Shown here piece after piece: positions 1 to 9,689 of a stretch of 64,000 nucleotides of DNA. Every line of letters starts with the position of its first letter. Positions within the stretch are counted from its first letter, which is position 1. Below the pieces are notes generated by a model, which saw nothing but the letters and a program-made list of their open reading frames with translations, searched no databases and had not been told where the DNA came from. Source of the DNA: Ophiosphaerella korrae (lineage: Eukaryota > Ascomycota > Dothideomycetes > Pleosporales > Phaeosphaeriaceae); assembly GCA_028456385.1 (NCBI GenBank), contig JALNQF010000057.1, forward strand, positions 62,001 through 126,000, given 5' to 3'. The position numbers and the translations under genes are program-made.

Positions 1-553
1 AGAGCTGCGCTCAAGACTTTACGACTTGGTAACCGGAAATCCTCTTTGATGCACGGTTACGCCAGCTAGTGATGCTGTCAAGCATTGACAAGCTCCCGTC
101 ATCCCCAGGCTCAGCCATGTTTCCGAAAGCAGATACCGCTAAACCATTTAAGGAGATTTAGCGAGCGTCCTGTAAGGCCACCAGCTACGTTACGAAAGCT
201 TATCTATTGGCAGTACACGTACTCTGGCTCAGCCCAGATGCTGACATGGCTATTCATGTTCTAAAATGTGAGCTCACTAAACTCATTCGAGATGTGCATC
301 GCTGCTAATTGGCCAGCTCGCCAACCCATCAGTTGGATTCATTGTGATGCAGCCCGTGAAGCATACAATGGCAATGAAGATGGACTCAACCGCCAAGCAG
401 ACTCCGCGAGCAATGCGAAGGGGTAAAAAGACGAGGCTGAAGATATAAGAGATCATCGCACTTCCAAGTGACAACTCCAGCACAATCACAACATTTCCTA
501 CTTCCATTTCCCAGCCCACCCCCCCCCCTTTCCGCATCGTCCATACAAAAGCA
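1..553. other. Intergenic, left edge of window
   Basis: No convincing gene. The open frames here are antisense or frame-shifted shadows of the downstream RTA1-like gene. Positions 485-545 are C-rich and pyrimidine-rich, which fits a fungal 5' leader just before the ATG at 554. Confidence 0.5.
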
Positions 554-1585
554 ATGGCAACCCCAACAACCACTTCCGTCCCCTCCCTCACATCCTCCAC
601 CTCCACACCAACATGTACAACCGCCGTTCCAGGCCCCCACGGCTACGTCCCGCTCGACGCCTGCAACGCCCAATGGTCCTACAGCCCCTCCTTCGCCGCA
701 GCCATCGCCTTCGCCGTCCTCTTTGGCCTCACAACACTCGCGCACTTCATCCTTGCTCTCGTCTTCCGCAAAGCCTTCTGCTGGGTGATCATCATGGCCG
801 CAGCCTGGGAAACCGCCGCCTTCACCTTGCGCGCGCTGGGCTCGCACAACCAGCAAAGCGAAGCCATGGCCATCGCAAGTCAACTGTTTTTTCTCCTCGC
901 TCCCATCTGGGTCAATGCGTTCGTGTACATGGCCGCCGGCCGCTTGATCTGGATGTTTCATCCGGACAAGCGCGTGTGGGGCATCAAGGCGATTAGTCTG
1001 GGGAAGTGGTTCGTGTGGCTGGATATCTTCTCGTTCATCGTGCAGGCTGCGGGTGGTACGATGCTTAATCCTGGCAATTCGGCGCAGACGATGGAGAACG
1101 GGAAGAAGATATATATGGCGGGCGTGGGCTTGCAGGAGCTGTTTATCTTGCTGTTCACTGCGCTGATTGTGCGGTTTCAGCGGGATGTGACGGCGCTGGA
1201 GAGGCAGGGCTTGCTGCATGGGAAGAATGGGGCGACGTTGTGGAAGTGGTTGACGTATGCGCTGTATATTGTTCTATTGCTTATTACTATGCGTATTGTC
1301 TTTCGGCTTGCGGAGTTTAGTGGTGGGATGGATCATGCGAAGAATCAGCTTCCGTTCAAGGAGGGGTATGCGCTAGGCCTAGATGCGTTTCCGATGTTGT
1401 TGGCTATTACTATACTTGCTAGTATGCATCCGGGATGGGTGTTGAGGGGTGAGGAGAGCGAGTTTCCGAGTCGGAAGGAGAGGAAGGCAGAGAAGAAGGC
1501 TATTAAATTAGAAAAGAAGGAGAAAAAAAGGGCGAAAAAAGAAGGAAGGGGTGGAGTAGAGATGGGATATCCTGGGCAGAAGTAA
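554..1585 (+). CDS. RTA1-like seven-helix membrane protein
   Basis: A single-exon frame of 343 residues with the pattern of the fungal RTA1 family (Rta1, Rsb1, Pug1, Rtm1). Members are seven-helix plasma- or internal-membrane proteins linked to lipid translocation and resistance to toxic compounds. Visible are a Ser/Thr-rich N-terminus with a Cys pair (residues 21 and 37), the family-like start YSPSFAAAIAF (about 43-53), and hydrophobic helices near 45-70, 76-95, 107-132, 150-172, 187-206, 229-252 and 268-286. The tail after about residue 300 is Lys/Glu-rich and probably cytosolic. ATG 554 is chosen because it directly precedes the Ser/Thr segment and follows a pyrimidine-rich leader. It converges on the DUF3176 gene ending at 1745. 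The family is clear; the substrate cannot be read from sequence. Confidence 0.88.
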   Translation: MATPTTTSVPSLTSSTSTPTCTTAVPGPHGYVPLDACNAQWSYSPSFAAAIAFAVLFGLTTLAHFILALVFRKAFCWVIIMAAAWETAAFTLRALGSHNQQSEAMAIASQLFFLLAPIWVNAFVYMAAGRLIWMFHPDKRVWGIKAISLGKWFVWLDIFSFIVQAAGGTMLNPGNSAQTMENGKKIYMAGVGLQELFILLFTALIVRFQRDVTALERQGLLHGKNGATLWKWLTYALYIVLLLITMRIVFRLAEFSGGMDHAKNQLPFKEGYALGLDAFPMLLAITILASMHPGWVLRGEESEFPSRKERKAEKKAIKLEKKEKKRAKKEGRGGVEMGYPGQK

Positions 1586-1744
1586 AGTGGAAAGGAGCTA
1601 GCGGGTAGGATGCAAAAGTTGATTTTGGATGAGATTATGTCATTTGGCTGGTGTTAGCATAGACCATTGCTTTGTACTTGCTTCGGAAATAAATTTAATC
1701 AACAGATTGCCATTACTGCGATCCCTAGTATTAAGGAAGTACTG

Positions 1745-3950
1745 TCATATCCAGCCAGCTGGCCCACGGTGTTCATTTCTTCTAGTCAAGGTAGGCGAGG
1801 TGTACAACTGCCCCGACACGCGCCAACCATGGTCTGGAAGCAATTTAATCCGGATCTTTTCAGCCCCCTTTTTAGCAGTACTGCCGCCAGCCCCAGGCGT
1901 AATTTCTTTCTGGATATCTTTAGGAAGACTGTATATCAATGCCGGCATGGTTGAGGTTTTCCAAATGCCCATCGCTCCATCTTCGGATGTTTTGATCATT
2001 GTCAAGATCAGGAATATCAGACTGAAAATCAAGAGAACGAGGGGGAACGTAAGCCATTGCCATCTAATCGAGATGAAAGTCTCCCTGCTATATGCTTTTC
2101 CAGAAATCATAGTTTGGCTTGAGTCTGACCTCATTACATTGGTCATGGCTGTCGCTAGGCGTTCCATGTGTCGAGCGATGTTGTTCGGTGACATCCAAGG
2201 ATTATAGTTAATGACACGAGTATAGGCCGGCCCTGGGAACCAGACTTGAAATCGCATGATCGTAGCAAGACTTCCGTTTCCTTCGGTCGTGAATGCTGGA
2301 AATATGTCTCTAAAGCTTTGTACTATTGCCATATGTGTCCAATTTGTCGTCCCAAAGCTCGAAATGAGGCTTCCTTGTATAGGCTTTTCAAGATCTATGC
2401 TAACGTTGCGTAGATAGTCGATATTGGTGCCATTAAGACCGTTTGGTTGAGAAGTAGTAAAAGGCCTTGAGAGCCATGGATATTCACCTTGAGTCTTGTT
2501 ATAGAAGGTATCAAGGATCTCTTCCTTGTATTGACCCGAATCGTATGATGAGTGAATGGTTTTGACGCACCAGGAGAGAACGCATTCCTGTGCAACTGGG
2601 GGTCTTCCCTGGTGTACATTTGATGCTAATCCATCCACTGCGGATACGACTAGCACATTGTGAATCTTGTCCCTCATTTGTTTGAAGTTGATCGATCCAT
2701 TTCCATATAGCGGCTTCCTTTCATAATAGTCGACGAATGGTAAGATACGCAAAAGCAGCGTTTCGCCTGGAGAGCCATCTAGATTGACAAGATACCCCGA
2801 CATTAAGGTGGGGTCTGGACTTGTTGCATTGAGGAAGTACCCACATGCATTACCTGTGATGTTCTTCTTGTCTTCACTGGGATGACCGTCGCCAGGCCCG
2901 CCGCCGTCAGTGTTCACAGACCAGTCAATCGTGCTATTTAGACAGGCGTATGTGAGGTGAGCCAAAATGTCTTCGCACAGGCTACAAACTCCAAATGTTT
3001 CATATGTTGGCCATGTGCAATTGCTCGTTGGGCATGACTATACAAAAAACCAAGGTTAGAACTAAGGTTTACCTTGGAAGGTGTACAGAAGATCGTCGAA
3101 TCAACAAAAGCATAGGGTTGATAATCAACCAGGTGAGGAAATCACTTACCAAAGGAATATCGGGCCTGACACCATCACCGAAGGCCACTGCCTGAGTGCC
3201 ATTCTCAAAAGCAAACTTTTCTACCAAAGCCACTATGTTCCAATCTCTAGTAGACATCTCTGACCCTTCAGCATAAACCCTAGGGCGCTGAGGCATGTAT
3301 TGTATCGCGATTGGCAGCATGCCCGCTTTGTCTTCCAGCATCCAGCGAGTTGGCATGTCAACAACTTGTTGGAAGAATGTGTCGATTGCCAATAACAGAA
3401 GAATGAGAATCGCGCCTAGAGCTGCTAAAGAGCGGCCCCTGGTCCTGAAAAGTAACATCACTGCTCCCCAGGGTCCTCTTGATGCCTTGTCGAAGATTTC
3501 GAAATCCCACATAGCCTTAGAGTTATGAAACCAGTTCCATTTTAGTTGGCCAAGGGCTTCTGATGTCGGCACAATGAGGGCTGCGGATGCAATCTTTCCC
3601 AGCGCATTGGCTAGGCTAAGGAGAGACCCTGATCTGTGTGCGGATATTGGGCCGTCCTTGAGGTATATGTAGATGATAATGACACCAACCATGCAGAGCA
3701 AGCTCACAGTCCAGCTAATCATCTCAAATAGCCACCTCTTGAAAATGTTTTGTGACGCATTGTACTCGGCTAGCTTTTTTTCGATTCGTTGCGTCAAGTC
3801 CAGTGAACTTTTTTCTTTAGTATGTGTGGTAGATGGTGCCTGCGATGCGCCTGTATCTTGCAATATAGGCGGAGGTGGGTAAGGTGGCGGGTAGTATCGT
3901 GGCTGGGGCGGCGGGACTCGTTGAAAACTGTGAATAGAGGGTGGGCCCAT
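1745..3950 (-). CDS. DUF3176 family membrane protein (copy 1)
   Basis: Two exons, 3950-3150 and 3037-1745, separated by a 112-bp GT..AG intron (3149-3038) in phase 0; about 697 residues. The order is that of fungal DUF3176 proteins: a Pro-rich N-terminus, then a core of closely spaced helices (FKRWLFEMISWTVSLLCMVGV near 70-90; a Leu/Ile-rich helix near 185-200), the family-like stretch EALGQLKWNWF and FDKASRGPWGA, a long Cys-containing and N-glycosylation-rich extracytoplasmic region (CPTSNCTW, CSLC), and a last helix near WLTFPLVLLIFSLIFLI. The function of the family is unknown. The clearest relative in the window is the protein at 9690-12164, which matches throughout but lacks this intron. 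The start at 3950 is the first Met before the Pro-rich segment. Confidence 0.85.
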
Positions 3951-6900
3951 TTGGTATTCGATCTAGAAAACCTCGAGGGCTTGCAGGGTGAGTTAGGTAC
4001 CGGGTTGATGCACTAGGTATCGAAAGCCCGTGGGTTTCGGCATGCACGAGATCTATGTATGTCGGCACTTCTTCATGCCTAGCACGTATATGTTTATGGC
4101 CAGCGATTATATTCCTGGGCATTTTTTACTCATATGTAAATCGAGTTGCTATCTACTGCGCTAACGGGGCTAGCGCTATTTATTACTTGTTCGATCATGC
4201 TCGCGTAGCTGCAGCCAATTGCAATACTACTTTAGCGCCGGACTAGCGCCTGCATGCAAGTGTTCCAACCTAAATACTTGGAGGATTGTGCTGGGAACTT
4301 GCAAATTGTAACAGTTGGTTGTTTATTCTGAGTTCATGTGGTACGTGTGGGCGCAGGATCTCAAATGAAACGTCATGGTCTTTATTCTTAGCTTGAAATA
4401 TTGGTGTACATCTGCTAAGGATAACGCCTATTCTTAGGAACTTGCCGCTAGAGCCGGGTCTTGACATATATTTCACGGCACGTATCATCACACCATATGC
4501 AATCGGCTACATTGCATAGTACTGACTATAGGATGCGCAGAGAGGTCGAATATCGTGACAGCTTTCTTGATTTTGAAAGAATTTGTTGTCGGTGTCAGGC
4601 AACACCTGAATCCGCCTACTCTGGCCCCCTCTGGCCCCTCTGGCCCACTCGGTTCCATCCTGGGCTGCTCGATGTGATCTAGACGAGAGTACCTAAGTAA
4701 AGGTAGTGATTCGTCTATCCTACGCAAGACAATATACACTTGTTCCTTCCACCACTTGTCCGTGCATAACTTATCTCTCTGATGAGAATATGTCTTACAG
4801 TCGGATGGTAATATCAAGGGCACCGTACACATAGATTTGCACTCAGCAACCAACTTCGGTTGATCTTCTATGCCTGTTTGAGCTTATTTAGTATAGTGGA
4901 GTAGAGCTGTAGCATAACAATGGCAAAAAAAGGAACAAATATGCGGTCGAATCTCAAGGCCACGCTCGAAGTTATGCTGTGAGTGACGCCGCAGTCCATT
5001 GATTGTAATTAATAGATGAACGATACATCTTAGGAATCGCAAGACAACTCTGGTCCGTATCTTCGACTGCATGTAGGTATGCTGATCCTGCGAAGACATT
5101 CGGGCAAGGTTGAAAGCCTCGTGAAATATGAAAAATGGACGTCTTGATATGACGAGTGAGTGTGAATCCAAGTACAGTTGGTGATACCCCCAGTGCGCAG
5201 CTTGGGCCGAGCTGCAACTATTCCATAAAAGTGTACCTATTGAGGTATATGAAGCTGATATGGAGCGTCTCCGAACATGTTTTATATGGAATGAAGATTG
5301 CGCTGGCGATACGTATGTCACTGTTATTAACCTTCAAGCCAAGCGTAAGGAGTGGGGCGTTACGTGTAGACTCTAGGAAGCTCAATGGGTCCTTCTTGGA
5401 GTGATTGCAATTGGTTGTCAATGTATAATATCGGGGTTGAGAGGTACCTTTCTGTTTACGATCCTAATGCCCTTCAGCTCCACAACAAACTGATCCGTTC
5501 TTGACTTTTGAGTATTGAGTAGAAAAGGGTGTTCCGTTCAAGGCTTAGTTAGACTTAAGATCTAGCCCACTCTTAAAGGTAGACAAATTAGAGCAAGGAG
5601 ATACAAGACCTCACAAGCGCCGTTGACCAAGTCTAGTGATTCCTGGGACCTTAACCTGCACTCTTGCAAGGCACGACTTAAGGAGCATGCTTACCTCTCA
5701 TTACGAATCATCATAGGTCGAGAGGCAGTTTCCTTCGGAAGACTGGGCCCACATGGACCGGCGGTGAGTCCTTGAAGTGTGGTAGGCAAGCATTACGTCT
5801 GAACCAAAGTCCACACAGCCCACGTAAACTCCATCGTTTTTGTATATCTATAACTTGGTGAGAACGGGTATCGATCGAATATAAGGGCTTCGTGGATAGG
5901 GTGCCGAGTACGTTGAACGATCGTCTTTTGCTACGAAACTGGAATAAGATATTCCTCTGGGCACCTCGGAATGTCTTGCCAAATGCGTCGAAGTCGAACC
6001 CAGCCTCTAGCCCATCTATATAGAATTAGAGCCCTTCTAGTTGACGCTGGCTCCTTTCATGGGTAGAACGGGCGCCCGAGAAATGATATTTGACAACATG
6101 GTAGTGAGTTGAATAGCCCACATTGCAATAGGTTGGGAATCTTGTGAATAATTATGGAGGTACTGGAACCTAATTGGAGTTATTTCAATATAATCAATAT
6201 TTAGCAAATGATAAATTTTACCCAACTGGAAGGTGACAGTTGCGAAGCCATGCTTTTCAAACAACTAGCATGCTTAGAGCCATCGTGGTGCATTTCACCG
6301 CCAAAACTTTGCGCAATTTGTTGCGTGATGCTCAGAGAGATATTTTTCGGTGCCGGAGGTCCATGGGATTGTGACGATAGGGTATCGCTATGATTTTGCA
6401 CGTTGGGTGAGGGTGCGTGACTCCAAGCCACGATGATGTGAAGATTTTATCGTGGTTTGGTGTCTCAGGTATTGCCGAACCGAGCTATGATAGCAGCGGA
6501 TGGCATCAAAGGAAAAATAGAAGTGCTTTAAAAGGTATTGCCACCAGTGGTGGGGTGAAGTGGGGACGATCAGTGGAATCCTTCACTAGGAGGATAACGG
6601 GCCAAGGTAATACAAGGAAAGTTCAGACATTATCGATTTTCCATTACTTTGGCCTTGCACAAACGTGGCCTATTGGAACTAATCGTTTGGCGCTGGATGC
6701 CTTCAACTAACGTATTCGCTTGTGTGTCAGCCTGCAAACCTTTGGCTGGGGCCTGGGTTTTTGTAAGCGCTGCGGCTCAGTTTTCCAGCGGTTACAGCTC
6801 ACGACCTAGATTGCGCATTACTCTAGGAGATGCGATTCAGGTACTAGTGTACCCATAAATTTAAGCGCTTTTACATATTACATCTTCGGCGATGGGATAA

Positions 6901-8735
6901 ATGATAGACCGATAAAGGCGACGGGATCTCTACCGTAGGCAAAACGCCTCAACTCGCTTCGCCCCCAAGTCCACATTTCCTCCCCGCCATTGAAGCCACC
7001 AACATGATCGATCCGAGGGAGCCGCAACTATAGAACCAGAATCCATTTGATTGACTTCCGCTCTTGGTTCAGGCTCTGCTTCGATTTTCGGATTGCGTGG
7101 CGAAAATTAAGGGGCTTTCGGATGCTGTTACTCTTTTACTTGATTTCCAGGCAACAGCCGATCGCTCTTCAAGACGACTACGCAACTTAGGCACTGGTGT
7201 GGCTGGGTTTACCCAGAGCGGATTGACCCAGAGCGAAGTACACTTGTAGAACGTGCACACATTGGCGAAACAGCCCAAAACAGACAAGACTGTCAGCCAA
7301 CTCCGTAACCCTCCCAGTGACGAAAAGTTGCAACCATCACCACGAAAAGTGGTATGATATCTGACGCGGCGTGTTGCGACTGTATTAGGGATGATGTTCA
7401 ACCTGTATAGTGGCATTACTGTGCTACCACAGGAAACAACTAAGGGTCGTTTCAATAAGGTTGACGTGCAGTTTGTGGATGCAGTGGGTGTGGCATTGAC
7501 GCGGAACGGATAATTAGCATCTGTGCGGAGTTTCGGCGCTTACAGTGTGTTCGCCATTGGACACGTCTTCAGGACGTGCCTGAATGTCATTATCCAAAAC
7601 CTAACAGATGAGCAAAAACCAATCTCATGTTCTGGGAATAATAAGCGGGAAATGGCTCTGTTTCCAAGATTTCTGCGTATGGGAAGTAAATTATGAGAAT
7701 GGACCGATGTTGCGCAAACTTGAACCGAAAACAGAGTGGTGCATGAACTGAGTTTCTGAGTGTGGCAGGATGTTGTTCAGAGGCTGGATCGCTGTGGGTT
7801 GTGGCTGTGCCAAGTACAACGCCATATGATCACATTCCGATTCGATGTTAGCTCCAACAGCCATTGTTGAAAACGGTAGAAACGTTCGCTACGAGGATTA
7901 TTGATTATCTACCAGATCTAGCACATTATTAAAAAGAGCGTAACGCTGTTGTCATCACGTGTGTGGGCGAACTGTGACACGGTTGCGGGAGCGGCTCATT
8001 GGCGTAACGGGCTTTTCAAGCAGACCCAATCGCTTTATCTCCCGGGAAGGGGCTAAAACAGCCAAGCTCCAAAGAACCCGCTAATTACTGCTTGATTGGT
8101 TAGCAATGGTTTTTGTAACTGCGAAGGACTAGGGGCTACAGGCGCAGAATTGTACTTACAGAATTCGACAGTTGTAAAATCGCCTTGTTGAAAGCCTTTT
8201 GAGCGCTTGGAAATGTGATAGTTTGTGTGATGAAAATTCCAGTTGCTTTCTGATCCATTGCGACGCAGTGTCGGGCCTCCACGAGGTTCGCCCTAACGCC
8301 TTGTGTCCCAGTCGCGTCTGTTCTCGAGTTTCAGCTTGCCGAATCGGTACCCCAGCAATCATGCTTTCTTTTCTTCCTTCCAATGATTGCACAACTTTCG
8401 CATTGTCTACTCATCATGCTTGATCCTCGCTATGCAATGCATGTCGCGTCGGTGGCTTCCAAAGCGGCTACCATAGTGATGGTTCACCACAGGCTGAAGC
8501 GCTGTGGATGGATGGTGGAGATGACGCTGTCGTGCAATGTCTTGATGCTGGTCGTTTCTATGATACAGCCCTGGAGGATAAATGCATCGACGGTTCCCAT
8601 GTTGGAGGTCTCATCTTCTTGAGACGATCGCAAGTATATCAAGTGCTTGACATCCACTGTCGACAGGCCAGACCAACATCCACTTCTTCAAACAATCATC
8701 AATCTTTGTCTAGTATATTTCGATTGGTCGAAATC
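3951..8735. other. Gene-poor spacer, about 4.8 kb
   Basis: Only short frames without recognisable domains, signal peptides or plausible exon joins. A small direct repeat of a CTGGCCCCT-like unit lies near 4619-4650. Nothing resembles a UstYa, oxidase or transporter gene that could serve the adjacent repeat precursor. The final 100 bases (about 8640-8735) probably include its promoter and leader. Confidence 0.5.
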
Positions 8736-9617
8736 ATGCACGGACGCACCGTCTTTCTCGTGGCTTCCTTCATCTTGCCCGTCATTTCCGCTCCTCTACC
8801 GACTAGTCCAGTAAGTGTCTCAGAGCCATCGCATCTACTTTGGAGTGACTAACAGGCATGATAGGCCACTACTAGTGCATCCTCACTAGCTGAACGTCGC
8901 CATGAATTTGTAGCCAACCTCGTGCCGGCTTTTCTCAAACGGGATCCAATCATCGAGGCGCTCCCAAAGGCACAAAGTCTGGAAGAGCGTAAGGCTGGAT
9001 ATAACCCAGCTGGCGGAAAACGAGACCCTGGGTATAATCCAGCTGGTGGAAAGCGAGAGGCGGGATACAATCCAGCTGGCGGAAAACGAGAGGCAGGATA
9101 CAACCCAGCTGGTGGAAAGCGAGAGGCAGGATATAACCCAGCTGGTGGAAAACGAGAGGCAGGATACAATCCAGCTGGCGGAAAACGAGAGGCAGGATAT
9201 AACCCAGCCGGTGGAAAGCGAGAGGCAGGATATAACCCAGCCGGTGGAAAGCGAGAGGCAGGATATAACCCAGCCGGTGGAAAGCGAGAGGCAGGATATA
9301 ACCCAGCCGGTGGAAAGCGAGAGGCAGGATATAACCCAGCCGGTGGAAAGCGAGAGGCAGGATATAACCCAGCCGGTGGAAAGCGAGAGGCAGGATATAA
9401 CCCAGCTGGTGGAAAGCGAGAGGCAGGATACAATCCAGCTGGTGGAAAGCGAGAGGCAGGATACAATCCAGCCGGTGGAAAGCGAGAGGCAGGATATAAC
9501 CCAGCCGGTGGAAAGCGAGAGGCAGGATACAACCCAGCTGGTGGAAAGCGAGAGGCAGGATACAACCCAGCTGGCGGAAAGCGAGAGGCAGGATACAATC
9601 CAGCTGGCGGGAGGTGA
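8736..9617 (+). CDS. Secreted Kex2-processed repeat peptide precursor (GYNPAGG x19)
   Basis: Two exons, 8736-8810 and 8865-9617, flank a 54-bp intron (8811-8864) with donor GTAAGT, branch-like CTAAC and acceptor TAG; the product is 275 residues. Residues 1-19 form a signal peptide (hydrophobic FLVASFILPVISA). A pro-region (about 20-69) carries RR at 36-37 and KR at 50-51. From residue 70 there are 19 copies of GYNPAGG, 18 followed by KR, then EA or once DP; the last ends in R before the stop. In known fungal KEX2-processed repeat proteins and alpha-factor precursors, Kex2 cuts after KR, Kex1 trims KR, and a Ste13-type peptidase removes EA/DP. By analogy, many copies of a Tyr-containing heptapeptide would be released. 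It could be a linear secreted signal or a dikaritin-type cyclic RiPP. No modifying enzyme was recognised nearby, and it lacks the Trp/Cys/PGQ features of ascomycete alpha pheromones. Confidence 0.88.
8811..8864 (+). other. Intron in the repeat-peptide precursor
   Basis: GTAAGT donor, GACTAAC branch-like box at 8847-8853 and ATAG acceptor. Splicing is in phase 0 and joins the signal-peptide exon to the repeat exon. Without it the frame stops after 11 further codons. Confidence 0.85.
8997..9614 (+). repeat. 33-bp coding minisatellite, 19 units
   Basis: Eighteen full 33-bp units plus a final 24-bp partial unit, each encoding GYNPAGG plus a four-residue linker. Units starting at 9195, 9228, 9261, 9294, 9327 and 9360 are identical at base level. 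Other units differ at synonymous third positions (Tyr TAT/TAC, Asn AAC/AAT, Ala GCT/GCC, Gly GGC/GGT, Lys AAA/AAG). Because 33 is divisible by 3, other frames on both strands are also long and open; these are artefacts. Confidence 0.95.
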
Positions 9618-9689
9618 AGTTCGACATTGAAAAAGTATTCTTTCAATCGGAGGTAATGTTTTTCTCATCGACTCTGTAGTATTGAGGAA

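Noticed and set aside
8997..9614. CRISPR-like array
   Set aside because: Units are directly tandem with no spacers and lie inside a coding exon.
8736..9617. Alpha-factor-type mating pheromone precursor
   Set aside because: The processing layout fits, but the core lacks the Trp/Cys and PGQ-like features of ascomycete alpha pheromones and there are far more copies than usual. Kept as a general repeat-peptide precursor.
8849..9668. Long open frames antisense to and in other frames of the 33-bp repeat (225-265 codons)
   Set aside because: They follow automatically from a repeat length divisible by three. Only the plus-strand frame has a signal-peptide exon, consensus intron, Kex2 sites and an invariant peptide.
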